A stretch of 64,000 bases of DNA from JAXMHQ01 sp046346665. Its GTDB lineage: Bacteria; Verrucomicrobiota; Verrucomicrobiia; Limisphaerales; JAXMHQ01. The first letter of the stretch is position 1. Every line of letters starts with the position of its first letter. Position numbers and translations under genes: made by a program. The DNA is taken from positions 62,001-126,000 of the forward strand of contig JAXMHQ010000005.1 of the NCBI GenBank assembly GCA_046346665.1, in the 5' to 3' direction. Under the pieces are notes generated by a model that saw only the letters and a program-made list of their open reading frames with translations, made no database searches and was not told where the DNA came from. Positions 51,360 through 61,635 of the stretch are shown piece by piece.

Positions 51360-52241
51360 CTACCGGCCTTCCTTCAGGATGGACACGAACTGCTTCATCG
51401 CCGGGGAAAGCACCTTGTTCTTCTTGTAGATGACGGCGATCGGGCGGTAGAACTCGCCGTCGTCGAAATGCACCGCGGCGAGCGTTTGCTTGTTGATTTC
51501 CTGGCTGATGGTGCCGAGCGGGACGATGGCGATGCCGGCGTCGATTTCCACCGCGCGCTTCACGGTTTCAATGTTGTCGAACTCCATGACGGTCTGCACC
51601 TCGACGTTGTTTTCGCGGAGAATCTTGTCGAGCGCCTTGCGCGTCGGAATGTCGGGCTCGAACCCGATGAACTTCTGCGCGGCGATGGCCTTCAACTTGA
51701 TCGTCTTCAGCTTGGCGAACGGATGCTGCGGATGGCAGATCATGACCAGCGGATCCTTGTGCAGCGGGATGATCTCCAGCTTGGCGTCGCGGCTCGGATA
51801 CGCCACCAGGCCCATGTCCACCACATTGCCCAGCACGTCCTCATACACCTGGTTCGCCCGGCGATATTCCACGTGCACGTTCACCGTCGGATAATCCTTC
51901 AGGAATTTCTTGATGTACGGCGGCAAATCGTGAAGCCCGATGCTGTAAATCGTCGCCAGACGGATGGTGCCGGAAATAATGTCCTTGATCTCCTGCAGCT
52001 TGCTGTGGAGCACGTCGTAGGTCTGGATGATCTGCTTGCTGAAATCGTAAAGCACCTGCCCTTCCCGGGTGAGCCGGAATTTCTTCTTGCTGCGCTCGAT
52101 CAATAGCGACTTGAACAGCCGCTCCAGGGAACTGATCTGCTGGCTGACGGCCGACTGGGTCACGTTGTTGATTTGGGCCGCCTTCGTAAAACTCTCGGTT
52201 TCGGCTAGATCACAAAAGACTTTCAAGCTTTCGATTTGCAT
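51360..52241 (-). CDS. LysR-family transcriptional regulator
   Basis: A 293-residue regulator with the N-terminal winged helix MQIESLKVFCDLAETESFTK AAQ... (helix-turn-helix around residues 18-40, VTQSAVSQQISSLE) and a LysR substrate domain (about 90-293). Its use of isoleucine and lysine is higher than that of neighbours, giving lower GC. It resembles CysB/CbbR-type activators; effector and targets are unknown. LysR genes often control a divergent neighbour, which here would be pyrE, but the intervening repeats make that doubtful. Confidence 0.93.
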   Translation of the reverse strand: MQIESLKVFCDLAETESFTKAAQINNVTQSAVSQQISSLERLFKSLLIERSKKKFRLTREGQVLYDFSKQIIQTYDVLHSKLQEIKDIISGTIRLATIYSIGLHDLPPYIKKFLKDYPTVNVHVEYRRANQVYEDVLGNVVDMGLVAYPSRDAKLEIIPLHKDPLVMICHPQHPFAKLKTIKLKAIAAQKFIGFEPDIPTRKALDKILRENNVEVQTVMEFDNIETVKRAVEIDAGIAIVPLGTISQEINKQTLAAVHFDDGEFYRPIAVIYKKNKVLSPAMKQFVSILKEGR

Positions 52242-52251
52242 AAGTGAAATG

Positions 52252-52278
52252 AATATACAATTAGCACAAATCAGTCAA
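52252..52278 (-). promoter_or_regulatory. Probable promoter for the LysR gene
   Basis: On the minus strand: TTGACT (52278-52273), 15-base spacer, TATATT (52257-52252), ten bases before the ATG. The spacer is short; LysR autoregulation at this AT-rich site is possible. Confidence 0.45.
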
Positions 52279-52350
52279 CTAATGTTCGAGCTTATTTTCG
52301 GTGCGCGCCACGGATGGAGACGAAGGCACACGGTTAGAGAAACCAAAAAC

Positions 52351-52522
52351 TTTGACGCGAATTACCGCGAATGTTCACCGGATTGTGGTGCGGTGGTGCG
52401 AGACTCGATCCCTGTAGCCGCGATCGTGATATCGCGGAAGCTTCCGCCAACCCAAGTTGGCGGCTACCCTAAAAGCAGCCCCTGGAAAAATTAGCGATCT
52501 TTCGCGTCAATTCGGGTCAAAG
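52351..52522. repeat. Nested repeat: family B arms around GTAGCCGCGAT element
   Basis: Outer arms TTTGACGCGAATTACCGCGA (from 52351) and TTTCGCGTCAATTCGGGTCA (to about 52520) enclose an inner hairpin GTAGCCGCGATCGTGATATC ... TTGGCGGCTAC (52414-52467). It fills the 376-base LysR-pyrE gap, which has no gene. Confidence 0.8.
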
Positions 52523-52535
52523 TTCTTTGTCCCCC

Positions 52536-52554
52536 ATCCGTGTCCATCCGTGGT
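52536..52554. repeat. Single arm of family A
   Basis: ATCCGTGTCCATCCGTGG, one arm only, next to the nested repeat. Confidence 0.7.
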
Positions 52555-52581
52555 GAAAAACCCAGTTGGCTCGACACAGAC

Positions 52582-52610
52582 TTGAAACGCGGCGCGCAAA
52601 CCCCGACACT
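52582..52610 (+). promoter_or_regulatory. Sigma70-type promoter for pyrE
   Basis: TTGAAA (52582-52587), 17-base spacer, GACACT (52605-52610), seven bases before the ATG. The -10 keeps the key A2 and T6 only. Confidence 0.5.
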
Positions 52611-52617
52611 GCCGACC

Positions 52618-53184
52618 ATGACGAAAGACGAAGTTTTGCAGGTGTTCCGCGACAGCGGCGCTTTGCTCGAAGGACATTTTATCCTGCGCAGCGGCCTCCA
52701 CAGCCGCCAGTTCTTCCAATGCGCCCTCGCCCTCCAGCAAATGCCCGCCGTCGAAAAACTCGGCGCCGCCCTCGCCGCCAAATGCCGCCACCTCAATCCC
52801 GCCACCGTCGTCGCCCCCGCCATGGGCGGCCTCGTCATCGGACAGGAAGTCGCCCGCCAACTCGGCATCCGCTTCATCTTCGTCGAAAAAGAAGACGGCA
52901 AACTCGTCCTCCGCCGCGGATTCAAAATCCAACCCAACGAACCCATCCTCATCGTCGAAGACGTCGTCACCAAAGGCGGCCGCGTCCAGGAATCCATCGA
53001 CATCGTCCGCGCCCAACAGGGCCACGTCGCCGGCGTCGCCGCCATCGTCGACCGCTCCAACGGCCGCGCCAGCTTCGGCACCCCCTTCCTCAGCCTCCTC
53101 GCCCTCGAAGTCGAAGCCTTCGACCCCAATAACCTCCCCCCCGACCTCGCCACGACCCCCGCCGTCAAACCCGGAAGCAAGTAG
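52618..53184 (+). CDS. pyrE: Orotate phosphoribosyltransferase
   Basis: A 188-residue pyrimidine enzyme that joins orotate with PRPP to form OMP. HFILRSGLHSRQFFQC, VVAPAMGGLVIGQEVARQL and the PRPP loop PILIVEDVVTKGGRVQESI identify it. The last 15 residues are variable. No other pyr gene is nearby. Confidence 0.94.
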   Translation: MTKDEVLQVFRDSGALLEGHFILRSGLHSRQFFQCALALQQMPAVEKLGAALAAKCRHLNPATVVAPAMGGLVIGQEVARQLGIRFIFVEKEDGKLVLRRGFKIQPNEPILIVEDVVTKGGRVQESIDIVRAQQGHVAGVAAIVDRSNGRASFGTPFLSLLALEVEAFDPNNLPPDLATTPAVKPGSK

Positions 53185-53190
53185 TTCTAC

Positions 53191-53219
53191 TGGGAGGGAC
53201 GCCGTCCCCGGCGTCCCCA
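53191..53219. repeat. Family H repeat, copy 2
   Basis: Identical over 29 bases to 37493-37521. It follows the pyrE stop by six bases and may terminate pyrE. The rest of the pyrE-dnaK gap (53220-53429) is AT-rich from about 53310 to 53370, likely the dnaK promoter region. Confidence 0.85.
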
Positions 53220-53429
53220 ACTCGACGCTTCGCAACTGCGCCAAATCTGTGCCACCAACTTCCTTATGTGTGCCAATATGGCGCTTATCAGGTATGGAGG
53301 TAAGATGTGGTTTTTGGTTGTAGATTGCTTTTGATCAATAAGTTATAAAAAACATTGTTGTACAGGCATCCCGAGTGCTTGGTAAGGTCTTGGCGACGTG
53401 TTTAGCCACGGCGCAATTGGAAATTTTAT

Positions 53430-55379
<1,950 letters not shown>

Positions 55380-55489
55380 CGGCCGTTCCCCGTCCCTTCC
55401 GGGCGGGGTTGCAGCCAGGATTCTCCCCTCCGCGAGTGCGGCGGGATTTGATTACGGTCAACAACAAAACCAAACGAAGCTAACGAAAT

Positions 55490-55783
55490 ATGGCACTGAA
55501 CATTAAACCGCTCGGCGATCGCATCCTTGTGGAAGCGGTCGAAGAGAAGGAAGTGAAAAAGGGCGGGATCATCATCCCCGACACCGCCAAGGAAAAACCG
55601 ATGGAAAGCATCGTTGTCGCGCTGGGCACGGGCAAGACCAACGATGACGGCAAGAAGATTCCTTTCGAAGTCAAAAAGGGCGACCGCGTCCTCGTCAGCA
55701 AATACGGCGGCACGGAAATCAAGCTCGACGGCAAGGAATACAAGATTCTCAGCTCGGACGACATCCTCGCCGTGCTCGAATAA
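55490..55783 (+). CDS. groES: Co-chaperonin GroES
   Basis: A 97-residue lid of the GroEL chamber. IKPLGDRILVEAVE at the start, the mobile loop KGGIIIPDTAKEKP and the end VLSSDDILAVLE-type ILSSDDILAVLE are standard. It starts 110 bases after dnaK and 40 before groEL. Confidence 0.97.
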   Translation: MALNIKPLGDRILVEAVEEKEVKKGGIIIPDTAKEKPMESIVVALGTGKTNDDGKKIPFEVKKGDRVLVSKYGGTEIKLDGKEYKILSSDDILAVLE

Positions 55784-55823
55784 CACAATCGTCCCCTGAA
55801 CATTTAACAACAGACAATTCACT

Positions 55824-57464
<1,641 letters not shown>

Positions 57465-57488
57465 TCCATCCGAACCCGCAACTCTCAC

Positions 57489-57523
57489 GCGAGGCTGGAA
57501 GCAATTCCAGCCTCGCTTTTTTT
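57489..57523 (+). terminator. Intrinsic terminator of groESL
   Basis: Stem GCGAGGCTGGAA / TTCCAGCCTCGC (12 exact pairs), four-base loop GCAA, then seven T, 25 bases after the groEL stop. Confidence 0.95.
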
Positions 57524-57540
57524 CGGCTTCGCCGTCGAAA

Positions 57541-57636
57541 CGGAGTGTTGGAGTGCCGGAGTCATGGAGTGTTGAAAAAGCTGCCCACGATTGTCCCTGC
57601 AAAACTCCATTACTCCATTACTCCAGCACTCCGCTC
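57541..57636. repeat. Inverted repeat of GGAGTGTTGGAGTGC words (family K)
   Basis: Left words GGAGTGTTGGAGTGCCGGAG and TGGAGTGTTG; right words ACTCCATTACTCCATTACTC and CAGCACTCCG. It lies between the groEL terminator and amgK. Confidence 0.8.
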
Positions 57637-57701
57637 CTGACTCCGCATTCTCTTGACCGCGCCGCGAGTTCCCCTGTTCAATAACCGCGATCCGCTGAGT
57701 C

Positions 57702-58700
57702 GTGCAAACTGTCGTACACGCCGAGAATGTCGAGATTCGCCGCCCGGACCGCGCTGCGGGACAGGCGCATCCGGATTTTCTCCTGCCCGCCGCCTGGCGC
57801 GACGCGGCCATCGAACCGCTGACGGGCGACGCCTCCGCGCGCCGCTATTTCCGGCTGCGCACGGCCGCCGGCACGGCCGTTCTGATGGACGCCTCCCGCT
57901 GTCGCGAGAGCCTCGCGCCCTTCCTCCAGGTCGGCGAACAATTGCTCAAGCTGCATCTGAGCGCGCCGGTCGTGCTCGCGCGCGATGAGGTCCAGGGCTA
58001 CCTGTTGCTCGAGGATTTCGGCGACGCCACTTTCTCCGCCCTGCTCGATCGCGGCGCCGATCCTTTTTCCTATCTCGGCCTCGGTGTCGACCTGCTCACC
58101 GCCTTGCACGCCGATCCCGCCCCGGTTCCCACCGGCCTGCGCGTTTACGACGTGGATCGCATGCTGTCCGACCTCGAGTTGTTCCTGGAATGGTCCACTC
58201 CCGGCCTCGAACCGGGCGTGCACGAGGAATTCCGCGCCGCGTGGCGCGCCGTCCTGCCGCTCGCGCACCGCGTGCCTTCCTCGCTGCTGCTCCGCGATTA
58301 TCACGCTGGAAACCTCATGTTCCTCGCCCGCCGCAAAGGCGTTCGCCGCGTCGGCCTGCTGGATTTCCAGGACGCCTACGCGGGGCCGGTGACCTACGAC
58401 CTGGTGTCCCTGATCGAAGATGCGCGGCGCCCGCTGCCGGACGATGTCCGCCAGAAGTTAATCGATCGTTACCTCGCCCAGCGGCCCGCCCTGGATGCCG
58501 AGACGTTCGCAGATTCGCTGGCCGCCGTTGCCGCGCTGCGTCACACGCGCGTGCTCGCCGTGTTCGAACGACTCCATCGCCAGGGCCGGACCGAATATCG
58601 CGAGCGCCACTCGGCGCATGTCGGCCAACTGCTCCGCCGCGCCCTGGCCCGGCCCGAGTTGCGGCCCGTGCGCGACTGGATGCAACGGTATGCCTGGTAA
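57702..58700 (+). CDS. amgK: Sugar kinase of the aminoglycoside-phosphotransferase fold, AmgK-like
   Basis: A 332-residue kinase. GDASARRYFRL is the N-lobe start, LLLEDFGDATFSALL the hinge, RDYHAGNLMFL the catalytic loop and GLLDFQDAYAGPVTYDLVSL the metal-binding DFQDA. These match AmgK, which phosphorylates MurNAc/GlcNAc at the anomeric carbon in the peptidoglycan-recycling bypass. The GTG start overlaps no Shine-Dalgarno. The next gene overlaps it by 11 bases and encodes the MurU partner, which supports the role. Confidence 0.88.
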   Translation: MQTVVHAENVEIRRPDRAAGQAHPDFLLPAAWRDAAIEPLTGDASARRYFRLRTAAGTAVLMDASRCRESLAPFLQVGEQLLKLHLSAPVVLARDEVQGYLLLEDFGDATFSALLDRGADPFSYLGLGVDLLTALHADPAPVPTGLRVYDVDRMLSDLELFLEWSTPGLEPGVHEEFRAAWRAVLPLAHRVPSSLLLRDYHAGNLMFLARRKGVRRVGLLDFQDAYAGPVTYDLVSLIEDARRPLPDDVRQKLIDRYLAQRPALDAETFADSLAAVAALRHTRVLAVFERLHRQGRTEYRERHSAHVGQLLRRALARPELRPVRDWMQRYAW

Positions 58701-59427
58701 CATCCGGAAGGCCATGGTCCTGGCCGCTGGCTACGGCATGCGGCTCCGGCCCCTCACCGACAAGGTTCCCAAACCGCTCGTGCCCGTCGCCGGACGCCCC
58801 ATGATCGATTACGCGCTCGATCACCTCCGCCGTTACGGCATTGATGAGGTCATCATCAATGTCTCTCACCTGCGTGAACAACTCGTCGCCCACGCAGCGC
58901 GCTGCGCGGATTTGAAGATCAGGATTTCCGACGAACCCGAGCCGCTCGAAACCGGGGGCGGACTCCGCCAGGCTCTGCCATTGCTCGGAACCGATCCGTT
59001 CTTCGCCATCAACAGCGACATCGTCTGGACCGAGAACGGTGAACCGGCGCTCCAGCGGCTCGCCGCGACCTGGGACGAATCGGCCATGGACGTGCTCCTG
59101 CTCGTCCAGCCGAAATCCAGGGCACTCGGCTACGATCGCGGCGAAGATCACCTGTTCATTCACGAGACGAACACGCACGGCTGGAACCCGGCCCAGGCGC
59201 CCTACATCATCGCTGGAGTTGGAATTCTGCACCCGCGCGTTTTCCAGTCGGCGCCCGAAGGCAAATTTTCGGTGAAACGCATCTGGACCGAGGCCTTGAA
59301 CCGGAACCGCCTTTTTTGTCTCCCGCACCACGGCCGCTGGTTCCAGACTGGCACGGCCCCGGACATCGCCATCGCCGAACGCGAATTGGCAGGGAGGGAC
59401 GGCGTCCCCGCCGTCCCCAACCGATAA
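58690..59427 (+). CDS. murU: MurNAc-1-P uridylyltransferase-like nucleotidyltransferase
   Basis: A 245-residue sugar-1-phosphate nucleotidyltransferase with AMVLAAGYGMRLRPLTDKVPKPLVPV, GGGLRQALPLLG, FFAINSDIVW and GRWFQTGTAPD. Together with AmgK it would convert recycled MurNAc to UDP-MurNAc and bypass fosfomycin-sensitive MurA, as known in Pseudomonas putida. A mannose-1-phosphate guanylyltransferase activity is the main alternative. The last dozen residues (GRDGVPAVPNR) are read from a family H repeat. Confidence 0.87.
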   Translation: MPGNIRKAMVLAAGYGMRLRPLTDKVPKPLVPVAGRPMIDYALDHLRRYGIDEVIINVSHLREQLVAHAARCADLKIRISDEPEPLETGGGLRQALPLLGTDPFFAINSDIVWTENGEPALQRLAATWDESAMDVLLLVQPKSRALGYDRGEDHLFIHETNTHGWNPAQAPYIIAGVGILHPRVFQSAPEGKFSVKRIWTEALNRNRLFCLPHHGRWFQTGTAPDIAIAERELAGRDGVPAVPNR

Positions 59428-59463
59428 GCGGATGCGTGGGCCGGCGAGGACGCCGGCCCTCCC
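59391..59463. repeat. Family H inverted repeat overlapping the murU 3' end
   Basis: Left AGGGAGGGACGGCGTCCCCG inside the murU frame; right GGACGCCGGCCCTCCCA downstream. Outer arms are complementary with a mismatch. Confidence 0.82.
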
Positions 59464-59465
59464 AG

Positions 59466-59541
59466 TTCGCGTCCATTCGCGTTAATTCGCGTTAAGGTCT
59501 TTTGTCCCCCATCCGTGTTCATCCGCGTCCATCCGTGGTTA
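59466..59541. repeat. Joined arms of families B and A
   Basis: CGCGTCCATTCGCGTTAATT then ATCCGTGTTCATCCGCGTCC: two right-type arms in tandem without left partners. The murU-59678 gap has no gene other than this and a weak promoter-like site near 59603. Confidence 0.78.
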
Positions 59542-59677
59542 AAATAGTCCCTGTTTGCCGACCCCAATTTCGGCAAAGGTTTTCCCAAAATGCGGTAAGA
59601 GCTTGCCCTGTTGAGGGCGCACCTTAAATGCGGTGGAACCTGCCGCGAACCCGTCCGGCGGAATCCGGTCCCGCCGC

Positions 59678-60649
59678 ATGGCCATGACACCTCGCGGACA
59701 CCCCGCCAGCCGGCTCGAAAAACTGGTGAGCCTGGCCCTGCTGCTGTCGCTCGCCGTGATCGCCGCCGGCGTGTTCGCGAAACAATTCTCCTTCAACCCC
59801 GCCGTTCTCGTCAGCCGAGACGCCGCCCCCACATCACCCGCCGCCGCCGCCGCGTCCGAGCGCCCGGCCTGGCTGCCTTCCGAACTGTCGCCCGCCGGAA
59901 CGCCCGAATCGTTCAACCCCGACAATCTCTACGACAAGATCGACGGGAAAGCGGAGCTCTATCTCTCGTCCGGCTTCGTGAAGCTCTCCTGCCGCCGGCT
60001 GGCATTGAAGGACGATCCCGATCAATGGCTGGAATGGTTCGTGTACGACATGGGCGCCGTGCCGCAGGCGTTCTCGGTGTTCACCGTTCAAAAACGGTCC
60101 GAAGGCCAGCCGCTCGATCTCGCGGAATACGCCTACAAAACCCAAAACGCGCTCTATTTCATTTGCGGCAGCAATTACATCGAGGCGGTCGCCTCGTCGA
60201 CTAATGAGCCGCTCGTCCAGGCGATGATCGCCGCCGCGCGGCTCTTTGCAGCCGGTTCGGGCGGGACGCGCCTTGAGCAGCTCAGCCTGCTGCCCGCCGA
60301 CCACCTCGTCGCCGGCAGCCAGGCGCTGCAAACCGCCGATGTTTTCGGCTTCGACAAATTCAAAAACGTTTACACCGCCGATTACTCCATCAACGGCCAG
60401 ATCATCCTGGGTTTTGTGACTGAATGCGCCGACCCCGCCGCGGCCGACTCCCTCCGCGACGCTTACCGCGCGTTCCTGATCGAGAACGGCGGGAAGCCGG
60501 CCGGTGATTCGATCGAAATCATGGGCGCATACGAGTTCGTGTTCAGCCAGGGCGCGCGCGTTGCGGGTGTTCACGCGGCGCCGAATCCCGCCGCCGCCAC
60601 CGCGCTCGCGGGCATTCTCCAGGCGCATTTGAATGCCAAGACCAAATGA
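59678..60649 (+). CDS. Membrane-anchored DUF6599-like protein
   Basis: A 323-residue protein with an N-terminal membrane segment (LVSLALLLSLAVIAAGVFA) and an extracytoplasmic body. FNPDNLYDKIDGKAELYLSSGF, WLEWFVYDMGAVPQAFSVF and YFICGSNYIEAVAS match my memory of the DUF6599 family, whose function is not known. ATG at 59678 is preferred; GTG at 59633 is in frame. Its stop overlaps the next ATG (ATGA), making it the first gene of a coupled operon with a DUF362 protein and an iron-sulfur membrane protein. Confidence 0.8.
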   Translation: MAMTPRGHPASRLEKLVSLALLLSLAVIAAGVFAKQFSFNPAVLVSRDAAPTSPAAAAASERPAWLPSELSPAGTPESFNPDNLYDKIDGKAELYLSSGFVKLSCRRLALKDDPDQWLEWFVYDMGAVPQAFSVFTVQKRSEGQPLDLAEYAYKTQNALYFICGSNYIEAVASSTNEPLVQAMIAAARLFAAGSGGTRLEQLSLLPADHLVAGSQALQTADVFGFDKFKNVYTADYSINGQIILGFVTECADPAAADSLRDAYRAFLIENGGKPAGDSIEIMGAYEFVFSQGARVAGVHAAPNPAAATALAGILQAHLNAKTK

Positions 60650-61635
60650 CCCCGCTCCATTCCAACGAACACCTGCGCCGGCGTGATTTCCTCGTCCGCA
60701 CCGCGAAAGCCGGCGGCGCCATCGCCGTCGCGGGCGCCGCGGCGCTGGCCTTGCGCGATCGTTCGAGCCCCACCGGCAAGGAAATGGCGAGGAACTTTGC
60801 CCTGCAGGATTTCTCCGTGCCGGCCGCCGGCAAACGCATGAGCATCGTCACCGGCTCGGACCGCGTCCGCACCCTGGATCGGGCGCTGCAAGCCCTGGGC
60901 GGCCTTGATCAGTTCATCCGGCCCGGCGATCGCGTCGTTCTCAAGGCCAACGTGGCGTTCGCGTCGCCGCCGGCGCTGGGCGCCACCACGAATCCGGAGC
61001 TGCTCCGTGAAATGGTCCGGCGCTGCCTCGCCGCCGGCGCGTCCAGCGTCGTCGTGACGGACAATCCCATCAACGATCCCCAAAGCTGCTTCGCGCTGTC
61101 CGGCATCGCCAGGGCCGCGGAATCGGCCGGCGCGCGCGTCTGGCTGCCGGACGCCGCGTCATTTCAGCCGACCACCGTGAGCGGCGGCCGGTTGATCCGC
61201 GATTGGCCGCTGCTGGCCGCGCCTTTCCAGGGCGCGACAAAATTGATCGGGCTCGCGCCCGTGAAGGATCATCACCGCAGCGGCGCCTCGATGTCGTTGA
61301 AGAATTGGTACGGCCTGCTGGGCGGGCGTCGCAACGTGTTTCACCAGGACATTCACGAGATCATCTTCGAACTGGCCTGCCTCGTCCGGCCCACGCTCGT
61401 GATTCTTGACGGCACGGACACGATGATGGCGAACGGCCCGACCGGCGGGTCGCTGGAGGATTTGAAGGCGACGAACACGATGATTGTTAGCACCGACCCG
61501 GTGGCGGCGGACGCGTTCGGCGCGACGCTGCTGGGCAAGACGCCGGCCGACCTGCCGTCCCTCGGCAAAGCGGCCGCGGTGGGATTGGGAACGCTCGATT
61601 ACGAAAGCCTGAAACCGGGAAGGAGCGCCGCATGA
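60646..61635 (+). CDS. Tat-exported DUF362 protein
   Basis: A 329-residue protein with a twin-arginine signal RRRDFLVRTAKAGGAIAVAG at residues 11-30. The body is of DUF362 type: IRPGDRVVLKANVAFA, GATTNPELLREMVRRCLAAGA, VVVTDNP, LIGLAPVKDHH, MSLKNWYGLLGGRRNVFHQ and VILDGTDTMMANGPTGG. Many DUF362 proteins carry [4Fe-4S] motifs, but here no CxxC set is visible. Export by Tat suggests a folded cofactor-binding protein. It overlaps its neighbours by ATGA on both sides. Confidence 0.88.
   Translation: MTPLHSNEHLRRRDFLVRTAKAGGAIAVAGAAALALRDRSSPTGKEMARNFALQDFSVPAAGKRMSIVTGSDRVRTLDRALQALGGLDQFIRPGDRVVLKANVAFASPPALGATTNPELLREMVRRCLAAGASSVVVTDNPINDPQSCFALSGIARAAESAGARVWLPDAASFQPTTVSGGRLIRDWPLLAAPFQGATKLIGLAPVKDHHRSGASMSLKNWYGLLGGRRNVFHQDIHEIIFELACLVRPTLVILDGTDTMMANGPTGGSLEDLKATNTMIVSTDPVAADAFGATLLGKTPADLPSLGKAAAVGLGTLDYESLKPGRSAA

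Noticed and set aside
53365..53380. Half of a CIRCE operator (GAGTGCTTGG) before dnaK
   Set aside because: The left half-site at the required nine-base spacing does not match TTAGCACTC.
55380..55420. Possible terminator after dnaK (CCCCGTCCC...GGGCGGGG)
   Set aside because: Stem is short with a wobble pair and no T run follows; groES lies just downstream in the same direction.
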